Below are positions 8,175 through 15,743 of a stretch of DNA of 17,389 nt, piece after piece. Every line of letters starts with the position of its first letter. Position 1 is the stretch's first letter. A program made the translations under genes and the position numbers. Under the pieces are notes generated by a model. The model was not told where the DNA came from, did no database searches, and worked only from the letters and a program-made list of their open reading frames with translations. Source of the DNA: JBCCGE01 sp039029455 (GTDB lineage Bacteria; Pseudomonadota; Gammaproteobacteria; Arenicellales; Poriferihabitantaceae); NCBI GenBank assembly GCA_039029455.1, contig JBCCGE010000065.1, forward strand, positions 1-17,389, written 5' to 3'.

Positions 8175-8226
8175 CTGAATCGGAAAAATTCAGAAGTGGA
8201 CTGATATGCATTCGAGCTAAAGCTCG
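8175..8226. repeat. Two short hairpins between greB and the ABC exporter
   Basis: The 184-base gap upstream of greB holds two perfect short inverted repeats: CTGAAT/ATTCAG (8175-8180 and 8188-8193, 7-base loop) and CGAGC/GCTCG (8213-8217 and 8222-8226, 4-base loop). Neither is followed by a T tract in either direction, so neither looks like an intrinsic terminator. They could affect read-through from the ABC gene into greB or lie in the greB leader. I see no coding sequence or convincing promoter in this gap. Confidence 0.25.
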
Positions 8227-8331
8227 CGGCCAATAGAATAAACCTGACAAACAATTCAGGGCGCTGTGATTCCAAATTCTAGCTTTTATCCGATCTGTGA
8301 TGAAGTGATCATCAGCTTCCTGGGCCGTGAT

Positions 8332-10134
8332 TCACTCAAAAGCAGCAGACCCACTATCCTTTTGCTGCAATCGCCAGAGTTGTGCATAAAGTCCGTTGCG
8401 GTCCATCAACTCAGGATGCGTTCCCCGTTCCGCAATCCGACCCCGCTCCATGACCAGAATAGTATCGGCGTGAACAATCGTTGACAGTCGATGGGCAATC
8501 ACCAGTGTGGTTCGATTCTGAGCAATATTGTCCAGCGCCGCCTGAATAGCCTGCTCGGACCGGCTGTCCAGCGAGGAGGTGGCTTCATCAAAAATGAGAA
8601 TTTGTGCACCTTTAAGCGCCGCCCGCGCAATTGCGACTCTCTGCTTTTCTCCTCCGGAAAGCTTAAGTCCACGTTCCCCAACCAAAACATCGTATCCATC
8701 CGGATGCCGATCAATAAACTGATCGATTTGCGCGACTTTCGCTGCGGCTTTGATCTCATCGACCCCCGCACCCGGGTTGCCGTACCCGATGTTGTAGCCG
8801 ATCGTGTCGTTAAAAAGCACCGTATCCTGGGGAACCACCGCCATCGCAGCGCGCAGGCTGTCCAGAGTGACGTGTTCAATATTCTGTCCATCAATACAGA
8901 TGCTGCCGGCGTCCGGATCGTAAAAACGCAGAAGCAATCGGGAAAGGGTTGATTTTCCAGCGCCGGATGGGCCAACCACGGCAACCATCTGTCCACCGGA
9001 AACAACAAAACTGACGTCATTCAGAATAGGCTGTTCGGACTGATACGAAAAAGAGACATTTTTGAACTCGATCTCTCCGGAATCCAGATCCAGAACTTTT
9101 GCATCAGGTACATCCTGCACATCCGGAACCTCCTCCAGCAGTTCGAACATGCGTTCCATATCAATCAACGAATGATTGAGATCCCGATAAACAGAACCCA
9201 GAAAATTTAGCGGGATATAGAGCTGAATCAGGAACGCGTTCAGCATGACAAAATCTCCCAGAGACAGTGATTCCGTCACCACACCCTCGGCCGCCAGAAA
9301 CATCAGCATGGTGAGCCCAACAACGACAATCAGCCCCTGACCGCTGTTGAGCCATGCGAGCGAGGTTGTGCTTTTCATCGATGCACCAACCCAGTCAGAG
9401 AGCGTGTGCTGATATCGATTGTGCTCCAGCCTCTCGTTGCCGAACACTTTGACAGTTTCATAGTTAATCAGAGAATCGAGCGCTCGCGTGTTGGCTTTCG
9501 ACTCAGCCTCGTTCATCTGCACACGGAACTGCGTGCGCCATCGCGTAACGGCGAAGGTGAACACCGCATAGATCACAATCATTCCAATCGTGATCCAGAC
9601 GAACCTTTGATCGAACTGATTCCCCAGAACAATCAACAGCAGCGCTATTTCCAGAATGATGGGCAGAATGCTGAAAACGACGATGCGCAGAAAACCCGAG
9701 ATCGCCATAGAACCGCGTTCGACATCTCTTGATAACCCACCAATTTTGCGATCGAGATGAAACCGCAGCGACAGGCGGTGTAGATGCTCAAATACGGCGC
9801 TCGACAGGCTGTGGATAATCTCGACACTGGCGCGCGCAAACACAACATTGCGCAACTCGTTAAAGAAAATTGACAGCAACCGGAGCGCGCCGTAGGCAAG
9901 CAGCAGCGCAAGCGGCACCACAAGGAACTCGATCGATGCAGACTCCAGTTGATCAACAATCTGCTTCAGTATCAGGGGTACACCGACATTGGCAAACCGC
10001 GCGAGCACCAGAAACCCCATGCCAACCAGCACCCTGCCTCGATAACGCCAGAGGTACGGCAACAGCTTGCGCGCCGGTGCCCAACTGGTGACCGGATCAA
10101 TGTGACCAATCAATCGTGGAGAGAAGCGCTGCAT
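8332..10134 (-). CDS. Atm1-type ABC exporter (ABCB7/HMT1 family)
   Basis: This half-transporter, fused membrane domain plus ATPase, has 600 residues and acts as a homodimer in the inner membrane. The N-terminal half (about 35-330) has six predicted membrane helices and the Atm1 signatures LHRLSLRFHLDRKIGGLSRD and NYETVKVFGNE. LNSGQ at 262-266 corresponds to the glutathione-contacting segment of Novosphingobium Atm1. The ATPase half carries Walker A GPSGAGKST (388-396), Q-loop Gln436, signature LSGGEKQ (492-498), Walker B ILIFDE (512-517; catalytic Glu517) and the switch His548. Bacterial relatives export oxidised glutathione and metal- or organo-thiol conjugates; mitochondrial relatives supply sulfur for cytosolic Fe-S assembly. 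The start is ATG without a Shine-Dalgarno sequence. Family assignment is firm; the physiological cargo is inferred. Confidence 0.93.
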   Translation of the reverse strand: MQRFSPRLIGHIDPVTSWAPARKLLPYLWRYRGRVLVGMGFLVLARFANVGVPLILKQIVDQLESASIEFLVVPLALLLAYGALRLLSIFFNELRNVVFARASVEIIHSLSSAVFEHLHRLSLRFHLDRKIGGLSRDVERGSMAISGFLRIVVFSILPIILEIALLLIVLGNQFDQRFVWITIGMIVIYAVFTFAVTRWRTQFRVQMNEAESKANTRALDSLINYETVKVFGNERLEHNRYQHTLSDWVGASMKSTTSLAWLNSGQGLIVVVGLTMLMFLAAEGVVTESLSLGDFVMLNAFLIQLYIPLNFLGSVYRDLNHSLIDMERMFELLEEVPDVQDVPDAKVLDLDSGEIEFKNVSFSYQSEQPILNDVSFVVSGGQMVAVVGPSGAGKSTLSRLLLRFYDPDAGSICIDGQNIEHVTLDSLRAAMAVVPQDTVLFNDTIGYNIGYGNPGAGVDEIKAAAKVAQIDQFIDRHPDGYDVLVGERGLKLSGGEKQRVAIARAALKGAQILIFDEATSSLDSRSEQAIQAALDNIAQNRTTLVIAHRLSTIVHADTILVMERGRIAERGTHPELMDRNGLYAQLWRLQQKDSGSAAFE

Positions 10135-10145
10135 TGTGGATATAT

Positions 10146-10159
10146 GGGAACTGTTTCCC
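10146..10159. repeat. Short inverted repeat upstream of the ABC exporter
   Basis: GGGAA and TTCCC form a 5-bp stem around CTGT, ending 12 bases upstream of the exporter ATG (10134). It would sit in the mRNA leader next to the start codon and could modulate initiation, though the stem is short. The rest of the 185-base gap up to 10319 holds no gene, clear terminator or strong promoter that I can see. Confidence 0.2.
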
Positions 10160-10319
10160 GGAATACGAGTGTTGATCCCAACCTGTGAATCGACCTGTGG
10201 TTTACTTTAGACGGTGCAGTATTGGACTTTATTTACGAATGGCAGAGGAATCGTTTAGCGGCACAACCTCCGGACATGTCCCGACCCACTCGTGTGCTCT
10301 TATTCGGCGGATTCGGGTG

Positions 10320-10766
10320 CTAAAGGCCGAACAATAATGCTCCGTGACACAGAGTCACCACTACTGTGAGAACAGCTCGCAACGATCTGTAACCGGTTGG
10401 CATGACCTCCTCCTGTATGTGGCGACCTTCCCATACAAACAGCAACACAAACGCAGTCATCTGCACGATTACTGCAATATGCAAACTCCAGAGACTGGCG
10501 CCGTAGGCCAGTATGGGCAGCAATGAGAAGGCGATTGCAACCGACAATCCGACCCTGAACGGTTTTCCGCCCTTTTCCTTATGACGATTTACAGCTAACT
10601 CAAATGCCCACAGAGATCCCGCCAGAAATGCAAGAATGATGCTTGAGTACAGCATAAAAAACCCAAGCATGACCCCAGAGTACAGCGGGTAGAGGTAGTA
10701 TCCCAGTACACTGGCAATAAAGGGAATGAGTCCGAAGTAACCGTAAACTCGAATGGAAGCGATCAT
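10320..10766 (-). CDS. DUF3429 family inner-membrane protein
   Basis: This small polytopic membrane protein matches DUF3429 (related to eukaryotic TMEM69), whose function is unknown. From the ATG at 10766 it has 148 residues and about five hydrophobic helices. The family hallmarks are YGYFGLIPFIASVLG at the start of TM1, ILAFLAGSLWAFE in the middle, and a terminal LRAVLTVVVTLCHGALL. A longer frame reaches a GTG at 10856. I prefer 10766 because the family domain begins right after it, and because the 30 extra residues are not hydrophobic and overlap a run of inverted repeats (10771-10826). Neither start has a Shine-Dalgarno sequence. The gene is divergent from a glycosyltransferase gene and lies upstream of the ABC exporter on the same strand, 185 bases away, so co-transcription is uncertain. 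Confidence 0.8.
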   Translation of the reverse strand: MIASIRVYGYFGLIPFIASVLGYYLYPLYSGVMLGFFMLYSSIILAFLAGSLWAFELAVNRHKEKGGKPFRVGLSVAIAFSLLPILAYGASLWSLHIAVIVQMTAFVLLFVWEGRHIQEEVMPTGYRSLRAVLTVVVTLCHGALLFGL

Positions 10767-10770
10767 GCAG

Positions 10771-10826
10771 ATTAAAGCCGTTTTAATAGCACCAAAATAC
10801 CACAATATTTTGTTGCGTACGCGCAA
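10771..10826. promoter_or_regulatory. Three consecutive inverted repeats in a divergent promoter region
   Basis: Three perfect inverted repeats follow one another: ATTAAA/TTTAAT (10771-10776, 10782-10787), CAAAATA/TATTTTG (10793-10799, 10806-10812) and TTGCG/CGCAA (10813-10817, 10822-10826). They lie between the preferred starts of the DUF3429 gene (10766) and the glycosyltransferase gene (10892). This region must contain promoters for both. A TAAAAT at 10844-10849 could be a -10 element for the glycosyltransferase, but no -35 element fits. Regulatory function is inferred from position only. Confidence 0.3.
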
Positions 10827-10891
10827 TTGTCCACGCGCTGGATTAAAATTTGCCACGTCATGAACGAAATACCAGCACGCTTACGAACATC

Positions 10892-12061
10892 ATGAGTCAC
10901 GAGTCAGAACCCGAGTTGACCATCCTGATGCCCTGCCTTAACGAAGCGGAAACGCTGGCAACCTGTATTCAAAAAGCGCAAAAGTATCTCCGTGAAAGCG
11001 GTGTCTCAGGTGAGGTACTGATTGCGGACAACGGCTCTGATGATGGCTCACAGGACATTGCGCTAGAAAACGGCGCCCGGGTAGAGCCGATTGCGGCGAA
11101 AGGATACGGCAACGCGCTGATCGGCGGCATTCAGGCGGCCAGAGGAAAATACGTCATCATGGCGGACGCCGATGACAGCTACGACTTCTATAACCTGGGC
11201 CCGTTCGTCGAAGGCTTACGCAAAGGCCATGACCTGGTCATGGGCAACCGTTTCAAAGGCGGAATAGCGCCGGGTGCGATGCCGCCCCTGCATCGCTACC
11301 TTGGAAACCCGGTGCTGAGCTTTCTCGGAAGGCTTTTTTTCAGTATCAAGACCGGCGATTTTCACTGCGGGCTTCGGGGTTTCAATCGCCAGAAAGTTCT
11401 TGATTTGAATCTGGTCAGCGGCGGCATGGAGTTTGCCAGCGAAATGGTGGTAAAAGCGTCTTTAAACGACTATGACATCGTCGAGGTACCGACAACACTT
11501 TCACCGGACGGTCGCTCGCGACCCCCACATTTGCGCAGCTGGCGAGACGGATGGAGGCACCTGAAGTTCTTGCTGATTTACAGTCCGAAGTGGCTGTTTC
11601 TGTATCCGGGAATTTTACTTTTTGTCGCAGGCGGCGCCGCATTAATCGCTCTGGTTCAATCACCGGTTAGTCTTTTTGGTGTGACCTTTAATGTCCACAC
11701 CATGCTCTACTCTGCAGCAGCGGTAATTATCGGTTTTCAGTTCATTGGCTTTGCCCTGTTCAGTCGGATACTGGGCACCGAACTCAAACTACTGCCTGAA
11801 AATCCACAGGTGAGTCGTTTTCGCAGACAATTTTCCTTCGAAAAGCTGCTTGTTATCGGGCTTATAGTTTTTATACTGGGTCTGATCTGGGCTGTGTCTT
11901 CTGTGATGTCCTGGCGGGCTGCTGAGTTTGGAGGAATGGATCCCTCTCAACTAATGCGACAGGTTATTCCGGCTGTGGTCCTGATCATTTGCGGGATACA
12001 AATTGCCTTGAGCTCTGTTTTTACCGGTGTAATCGATTTTTTCTCTGGCGCTCGACGATGA
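10892..12061 (+). CDS. GT2 glycosyltransferase, dolichyl-phosphate-mannose-synthase-like, membrane bound
   Basis: This GT-A fold family 2 glycosyltransferase probably transfers a sugar from a nucleotide donor to a polyprenyl-phosphate or lipid carrier at the inner face of the membrane. From the ATG at 10892 it has 389 residues. The catalytic domain (about 8-225) opens with LTILMPCLNEAETL. It has ADNGSDDGS, the metal-binding ADADDSY (91-97), GNRFKGGIAPGAMPPLHRYL, DFHCGLRGF and GMEFASEMVVKASL. The basic block PDGRSRPPHLRSWRDGWRHL leads into four predicted membrane helices (about 232-254, 271-292, 317-339, 358-380). A TTG at 10850 in frame adds 14 unconserved residues and is less likely. The sugar, the carrier and the product are unknown. 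It ends 4 bases from the convergent small glycosyltransferase gene. Confidence 0.88.
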   Translation: MSHESEPELTILMPCLNEAETLATCIQKAQKYLRESGVSGEVLIADNGSDDGSQDIALENGARVEPIAAKGYGNALIGGIQAARGKYVIMADADDSYDFYNLGPFVEGLRKGHDLVMGNRFKGGIAPGAMPPLHRYLGNPVLSFLGRLFFSIKTGDFHCGLRGFNRQKVLDLNLVSGGMEFASEMVVKASLNDYDIVEVPTTLSPDGRSRPPHLRSWRDGWRHLKFLLIYSPKWLFLYPGILLFVAGGAALIALVQSPVSLFGVTFNVHTMLYSAAAVIIGFQFIGFALFSRILGTELKLLPENPQVSRFRRQFSFEKLLVIGLIVFILGLIWAVSSVMSWRAAEFGGMDPSQLMRQVIPAVVLIICGIQIALSSVFTGVIDFFSGARR

Positions 12062-12065
12062 CTGA

Positions 12066-12842
12066 TCAGGGTTCGTACTCCCTGCGTAGAAAATCGACAA
12101 CAAGTTTTTCGTAGTCCCGCCGCCATCCGGGATTAAGAGTGATGGTACCCGTATCAATTGCCCCCGACTTGATGCCTTGTCTAACTGCCAGTCCGACTTT
12201 CAGCTGGCCGGTAACTCGGGAGTGGTCCTGATCACGCCCGAAGCGACTGAGATGATAGGTGCTTACGCCCGACCATCTGTACAGATAAAAATAGTTTTCA
12301 CTGGCTTCTTCAAAATGGGTTTTCACCCCCAGCTTGGTCAGTTTTTGCTCAAAATCCATATCCTGGCCTGAGCCTATTGGCGGATAACCGCCAACAGAAG
12401 CAAACAGCTCACGGGTAAAACAACTTTGAGAGTGAAACAGATTCTTATACAAACATTTGATTCTGCCTTCACTGAACAGATACCCCTGATCGGGTTTGTA
12501 AAACGGCACACCGAGAGCAGTGAGTTGTCGGACGCTGTGGCTCAACCGGTGAGAGAGGTAGATGTCATCGTCATCCCAGACAAACAGAATGTCGTGATCC
12601 GACAACTCCGCACACAGTGTTCTTTTTTCTCCAATTGACGGGCAACGGGTTTGCAAGTTAACAATTTTTACTTCGGGATGGTCAAATACCAGATTTTGTT
12701 CGGCAAGATCGTTCAGGACGACAAGCTGTTTGGGTCCAGAATAGTCCTGACGGAGAAAAGAATCGATGGCTTCCTGAAGTTCTTCGATGCGCCCATAGGT
12801 CAGGCACATACAACTAACAGCCGGATACTTTTCGCTCTGCAA
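12066..12842 (-). CDS. Small GT2-type glycosyltransferase
   Basis: This soluble GT-A fold glycosyltransferase has 258 residues and no membrane segments. VSCMCLTYGRIEELQEAIDSF is the nucleotide-binding start, the family's CxTYxR-like opening. FVWDDDDIYLSHRL (about 87-100) carries the metal-binding DxD-type motif, and GSGQDMDFEQKL (157-168) is where the catalytic base is expected. Donor and acceptor are not recognisable. The start is a TTG, 21 bases after the yafV stop; AAGG lies about 12 bases upstream, the nearest thing to a Shine-Dalgarno sequence in this window. An alternative ATG at residue 12 would cut into the first beta strand. It is the third gene of the ybdL-yafV run, an unusual partner for those two enzymes. 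Confidence 0.82.
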   Translation of the reverse strand: MQSEKYPAVSCMCLTYGRIEELQEAIDSFLRQDYSGPKQLVVLNDLAEQNLVFDHPEVKIVNLQTRCPSIGEKRTLCAELSDHDILFVWDDDDIYLSHRLSHSVRQLTALGVPFYKPDQGYLFSEGRIKCLYKNLFHSQSCFTRELFASVGGYPPIGSGQDMDFEQKLTKLGVKTHFEEASENYFYLYRWSGVSTYHLSRFGRDQDHSRVTGQLKVGLAVRQGIKSGAIDTGTITLNPGWRRDYEKLVVDFLRREYEP

Positions 12843-12863
12843 CGTGCTAAACGACCTTAACGG

Positions 12864-13640
12864 TCAGGTATAAAGAGTAAACTGATCCCGATCGAGATGG
12901 GCCGGAAAGCTCTCGCGAAACGCAAAAAGTTGATCGAGATTCATACTGATTGAAACTGCTCCCGACCGTCCGTCAAATTCAGCCATGCGTCCACCCTTGA
13001 AATCCAGCAATGCACTTCCCCCGGTAAACGTGTTGCCATTCGGGTCCTCACCCAAACGATTGCTGGCGGCGACATAACACTGATTTTCAATCGCTCGAGC
13101 AACCAGCAAACTATCCCAGGCAAACCGTCGGGCGTCAGGCCAGTTGGCAACGTAGATCGCCAGATCATACTCATCACAATTTCTCGACCACACCGGAAAC
13201 CTGAGGTCATAGCAAATAAACAGTGCAATCCGCCATCCTTTTAATTCAACGATCACTCTCTCGTTGCCGCCGTCAAAATGAATGTGTTCGTTTCCGTATC
13301 GAAACAGATGTCGCTTGTCATAAAACGTGATGCGTCCATCGGGATGGACCCAGAGCATGCGATTCAGATATTTGTCCCCGTGCTTTAGAACCACACTGCC
13401 GGTGATAGCTGAATTCAGCGCATTTGCCCGATCACGCATCCAAAGTACGGTTTCGCCCTCCATGGTTTCGAACTTTTCCCAGGGCTGCATGTAAAACCCC
13501 GTGCTGAACATTTCCGGAAGCACAATGAGATCGGTATCTTTCAGGCGTTCGAAATGCGAATCGTAACGCGCCCGGTTGGACGCAGGATCCTGCCAGTCGA
13601 TGTCGTCTTCAACGACACTTACCTGCAGCAGTTCGTTCAT
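12864..13640 (-). CDS. yafV: Omega-amidase YafV (nitrilase superfamily)
   Basis: This carbon-nitrogen hydrolase of the Nit2/YafV group hydrolyses 2-oxoglutaramate (and 2-oxosuccinamate) to 2-oxoglutarate and ammonia. It has 258 residues, matching E. coli YafV. The catalytic triad is visible: Glu43 in LPEMFSTGF, Lys109 in YDKRHLF and Cys143 in FICYDLRFPVW. RAIENQCYVAASNR and DPNGNTFTGGS are further family blocks. Its ATG overlaps the stop of the upstream ybdL by four bases (ATGA), so the two are translationally coupled. Glutamine transamination yields 2-oxoglutaramate, the substrate of this enzyme, so gene order and chemistry agree. Confidence is high for both family and reaction. Confidence 0.94.
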   Translation of the reverse strand: MNELLQVSVVEDDIDWQDPASNRARYDSHFERLKDTDLIVLPEMFSTGFYMQPWEKFETMEGETVLWMRDRANALNSAITGSVVLKHGDKYLNRMLWVHPDGRITFYDKRHLFRYGNEHIHFDGGNERVIVELKGWRIALFICYDLRFPVWSRNCDEYDLAIYVANWPDARRFAWDSLLVARAIENQCYVAASNRLGEDPNGNTFTGGSALLDFKGGRMAEFDGRSGAVSISMNLDQLFAFRESFPAHLDRDQFTLYT

Positions 13641-14788
13641 ATCTTGCAGATGACGTCTGCAGCCTGTTTCAGGGTATCGTTCTGTTTGGCGAAACAGAAA
13701 CGAACGATTTTTGTCTGCGGCGGATTTTCGTAGAACGGCGACAACGGTATCACCGCAACACCCTTTTCCTGAGTCATCCAGTTTGCAAACGACTGGTCGT
13801 CAAGATCATTAATTTGACTGTAGTCGGCCAACTGAAAATACGTACCCTGAGACGGCAACAGTGAGAATCGGGACTTTTCGATTAGACTCCTGAACAGATC
13901 GCGCTTTTGCTGATAGAAATCTGACAAGCCCAGGTAGTTTTGCGGATGAGATTCGACAAAGTCGGCGAGCGCCCACTGCATTGGCGTCACTGTTGTGAAG
14001 GCATTGAACTGATGAATTTTCCGAAATTCAGCACTCAGCTCGGCAGGAGCAATGCAGTATCCAATCTTCCAGCCGGTGGCGTGATAGGTTTTTCCAAACG
14101 AGAATACGGCAAAGCTGCGTTGACTGAGTCGTGGATGAGTTACTGCGCTGGCATGTTGCGCACCATCAAAAACAATGTGCTCGTAAACTTCATCACTGAG
14201 TACATACACATCTCGACCCTCAAGCAGGTCCGCCAGTCGATCCAGCGTCTCCGGGGACAGTATGGTTCCAGTCGGATTATGTGGAGAATTGATAATGATC
14301 AGTCGGGTACGATCATTTAGAGCACTTTCAAGGACGTTCCAGTCAATCTGATAGTCCGGCAGGGTAAGCGGGAGGTGGCGTGTTACACCACCCGCCAGTG
14401 CAATTGCGGGCTCATAGGAATCATATGCGGGGTCAAAAACGATGACCTCATCAGTTGGGCGGACTACAGCGTGGATAGCGCAGAAAAGTGCCTCGGTTGC
14501 GCCGCTGGTGATCGTAATCTGACTGTCAGGATCAACCTTCGTCGAACTCATGCGATCGACTTTGCGACTGATCGCCGTCCGCAATTCGGCCACACCAATC
14601 ATCGGCGGATACTGATTCTTGCCGTTGCCAAGGTGATAAGACACCCTGTCCAGAAGGTCAGCATCCGGCTCAAAATCAGGGAAGCCCTGGGACAAGTTAA
14701 TTGCACCGTAGTCCTGTGCCATTTTCGACATTACCGTAAAGATTGTCGTTCCGACGTCAGGCAGTTTGCTTTGCAGTTGAGCGGTCAC
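13637..14788 (-). CDS. ybdL: Methionine/glutamine-type aminotransferase YbdL
   Basis: This PLP-dependent fold-type I aminotransferase of the YbdL/kynurenine-aminotransferase group acts on methionine, glutamine and aromatic amino acids. It has 383 residues and resembles E. coli YbdL throughout: KLPDVGTTIFTVMSKMAQ at the start, AINLSQGFPDFEPD, and NQYPPMIGVAELR. ITSGATEALF is the phosphate-cup loop. Asn171 in SPHNPTGT, Asp199 in LSDEVYEH and the Schiff-base Lys233 in SFGKTYHATGWK are the PLP contacts. The start is GTG with no Shine-Dalgarno sequence. A -10-like TAGAAT on the same strand ends only 4 bases upstream, so a leaderless or very short-leader mRNA is possible. It is the first gene of the ybdL-yafV-glycosyltransferase run. 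Confidence 0.95.
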   Translation of the reverse strand: MTAQLQSKLPDVGTTIFTVMSKMAQDYGAINLSQGFPDFEPDADLLDRVSYHLGNGKNQYPPMIGVAELRTAISRKVDRMSSTKVDPDSQITITSGATEALFCAIHAVVRPTDEVIVFDPAYDSYEPAIALAGGVTRHLPLTLPDYQIDWNVLESALNDRTRLIIINSPHNPTGTILSPETLDRLADLLEGRDVYVLSDEVYEHIVFDGAQHASAVTHPRLSQRSFAVFSFGKTYHATGWKIGYCIAPAELSAEFRKIHQFNAFTTVTPMQWALADFVESHPQNYLGLSDFYQQKRDLFRSLIEKSRFSLLPSQGTYFQLADYSQINDLDDQSFANWMTQEKGVAVIPLSPFYENPPQTKIVRFCFAKQNDTLKQAADVICKI

Positions 14789-14917
14789 TATGATTCTAAA
14801 TAAGTGTTTGTATAGAGTTTATCGCATTTTTGGGTATCTACATTCAGACTCGAAGAATGTGCCCGGTTCGGACTCTAACGGGTAGAATCGACGCTTCTGT
14901 TTACGTCTTTAAAGCCA
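14789..14917. promoter_or_regulatory. Divergent ybdL/xthA intergenic region with paired TAGAATC elements
   Basis: This 129-base gap must hold promoters for both flanking genes. TAGAATC occurs once on each strand, as GATTCTA at 14792-14798 and TAGAATC at 14883-14889, each pointing toward its gene. TAGAAT is a five-of-six match to the -10 hexamer. The xthA copy lies 28 bases upstream of the ATG, a good position, but no convincing -35 element sits 16-18 bases before either copy. Promoter function is therefore tentative. Confidence 0.3.
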
Positions 14918-15715
14918 ATGAAAATCATTACCTGGAATGTCAACGGTATCCGCGCTGTAGAGCGAAAGGGTGAGCTGCAGAAACTGCTAAACGATCATCG
15001 ACCCGATCTCTTAATGATCCAGGAGATAAAGGGAACCCGGGATCAGTTCAGTAAGTTTCTTACCGAAAATTCTGAATATGTCCAGCACTACAGCAGCGCC
15101 GAAAAAAAAGGCTATGCCGGCACCGGAATATGGATTACGCAAGAGACAACGCAATCGCTCAAAAACATCGAGTTCCACACTGAAATTCCAAATGCCCCCA
15201 ACTCTGACGAGGGCCGTATCTCTCATTTACGTTGCGAATTTTCAGGAGAACCCTGGGATTTCTTTTCGATTTATTTCCCAAACGGCGGAAAAAGCGAGCA
15301 GGCCTGGGAAGAAAAACTGGTCTTTTATGATCGGGTACAAGACTACATGAACGATTTACGAAAGCAAAAACGGCATGTACTGGTCGGCGGGGATATGAAT
15401 GTTGCCCACACCGAAATCGATATCGCTCGACCCAAGGAGAACGACGGCAAAATAGGGTTTCACCCCAAAGAACGTGCATGGATGGATCGAATGCTTGCCG
15501 ATCAGTGGGACGATGTCTGGCGCGCTCGCAACCCCGGCGTGACGGATGTGTATTCCTGGTGGCACATGGTGACGCGAGGAAGAGAGCGAAATGTCGGTTG
15601 GAGGATTGATTACTTCCTGCTCGACCAAATCGATGCAGGCCGCGTGGATGAATGCAGCTATCTGCATGATCAGATGGGCTCCGATCACTGTCCTATGCAG
15701 ATTGAGCTGAACTGA
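14918..15715 (+). CDS. xthA: Exodeoxyribonuclease III / AP endonuclease
   Basis: This class II AP endonuclease and 3'-5' exonuclease nicks DNA 5' to abasic sites during base-excision repair and removes blocked 3' ends. It has 265 residues, the family norm. All metal and catalytic positions of the exonuclease-endonuclease-phosphatase fold are present: Asn7 in TWNVNGIR, Glu36 in QEIKG, Tyr119 in IYFPNGG, Asp159 and Asn161 in GGDMNVAH, Asp256 and His257 in GSDHCP. SWWHM and NVGWRIDYF are the usual DNA-contact and structural blocks. The start is ATG with no Shine-Dalgarno sequence. It appears to be transcribed alone and converges on the MFS gene with a 28-base gap. Confidence 0.96.
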   Translation: MKIITWNVNGIRAVERKGELQKLLNDHRPDLLMIQEIKGTRDQFSKFLTENSEYVQHYSSAEKKGYAGTGIWITQETTQSLKNIEFHTEIPNAPNSDEGRISHLRCEFSGEPWDFFSIYFPNGGKSEQAWEEKLVFYDRVQDYMNDLRKQKRHVLVGGDMNVAHTEIDIARPKENDGKIGFHPKERAWMDRMLADQWDDVWRARNPGVTDVYSWWHMVTRGRERNVGWRIDYFLLDQIDAGRVDECSYLHDQMGSDHCPMQIELN

Positions 15716-15743
15716 TTTATTGCACGGGCGTTAGAACCGCAAT

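Noticed and set aside
8152..8262. Three copies of ATTCAG in the greB upstream gap as a direct-repeat operator
   Set aside because: A six-base motif recurring three times in A/T-rich DNA at irregular spacing is not distinguishable from chance.
8266..8484. Small plus-strand frame overlapping the end of the ABC exporter gene
   Set aside because: No recognisable domain; most of it is antisense to the conserved ATPase C-terminus.
10850..10891. TTG start extending the membrane glycosyltransferase by 14 residues
   Set aside because: The extra residues are polar and not part of the GT2 fold, an ATG follows at 10892, and the longer form would overlap the longest DUF3429 frame.
15716..15743. Possible bidirectional terminator between xthA and the MFS gene (TTGC-AC-GG with CCGCAA)
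   Set aside because: The stem needs a two-base bulge and has no T tract; too weak to call.
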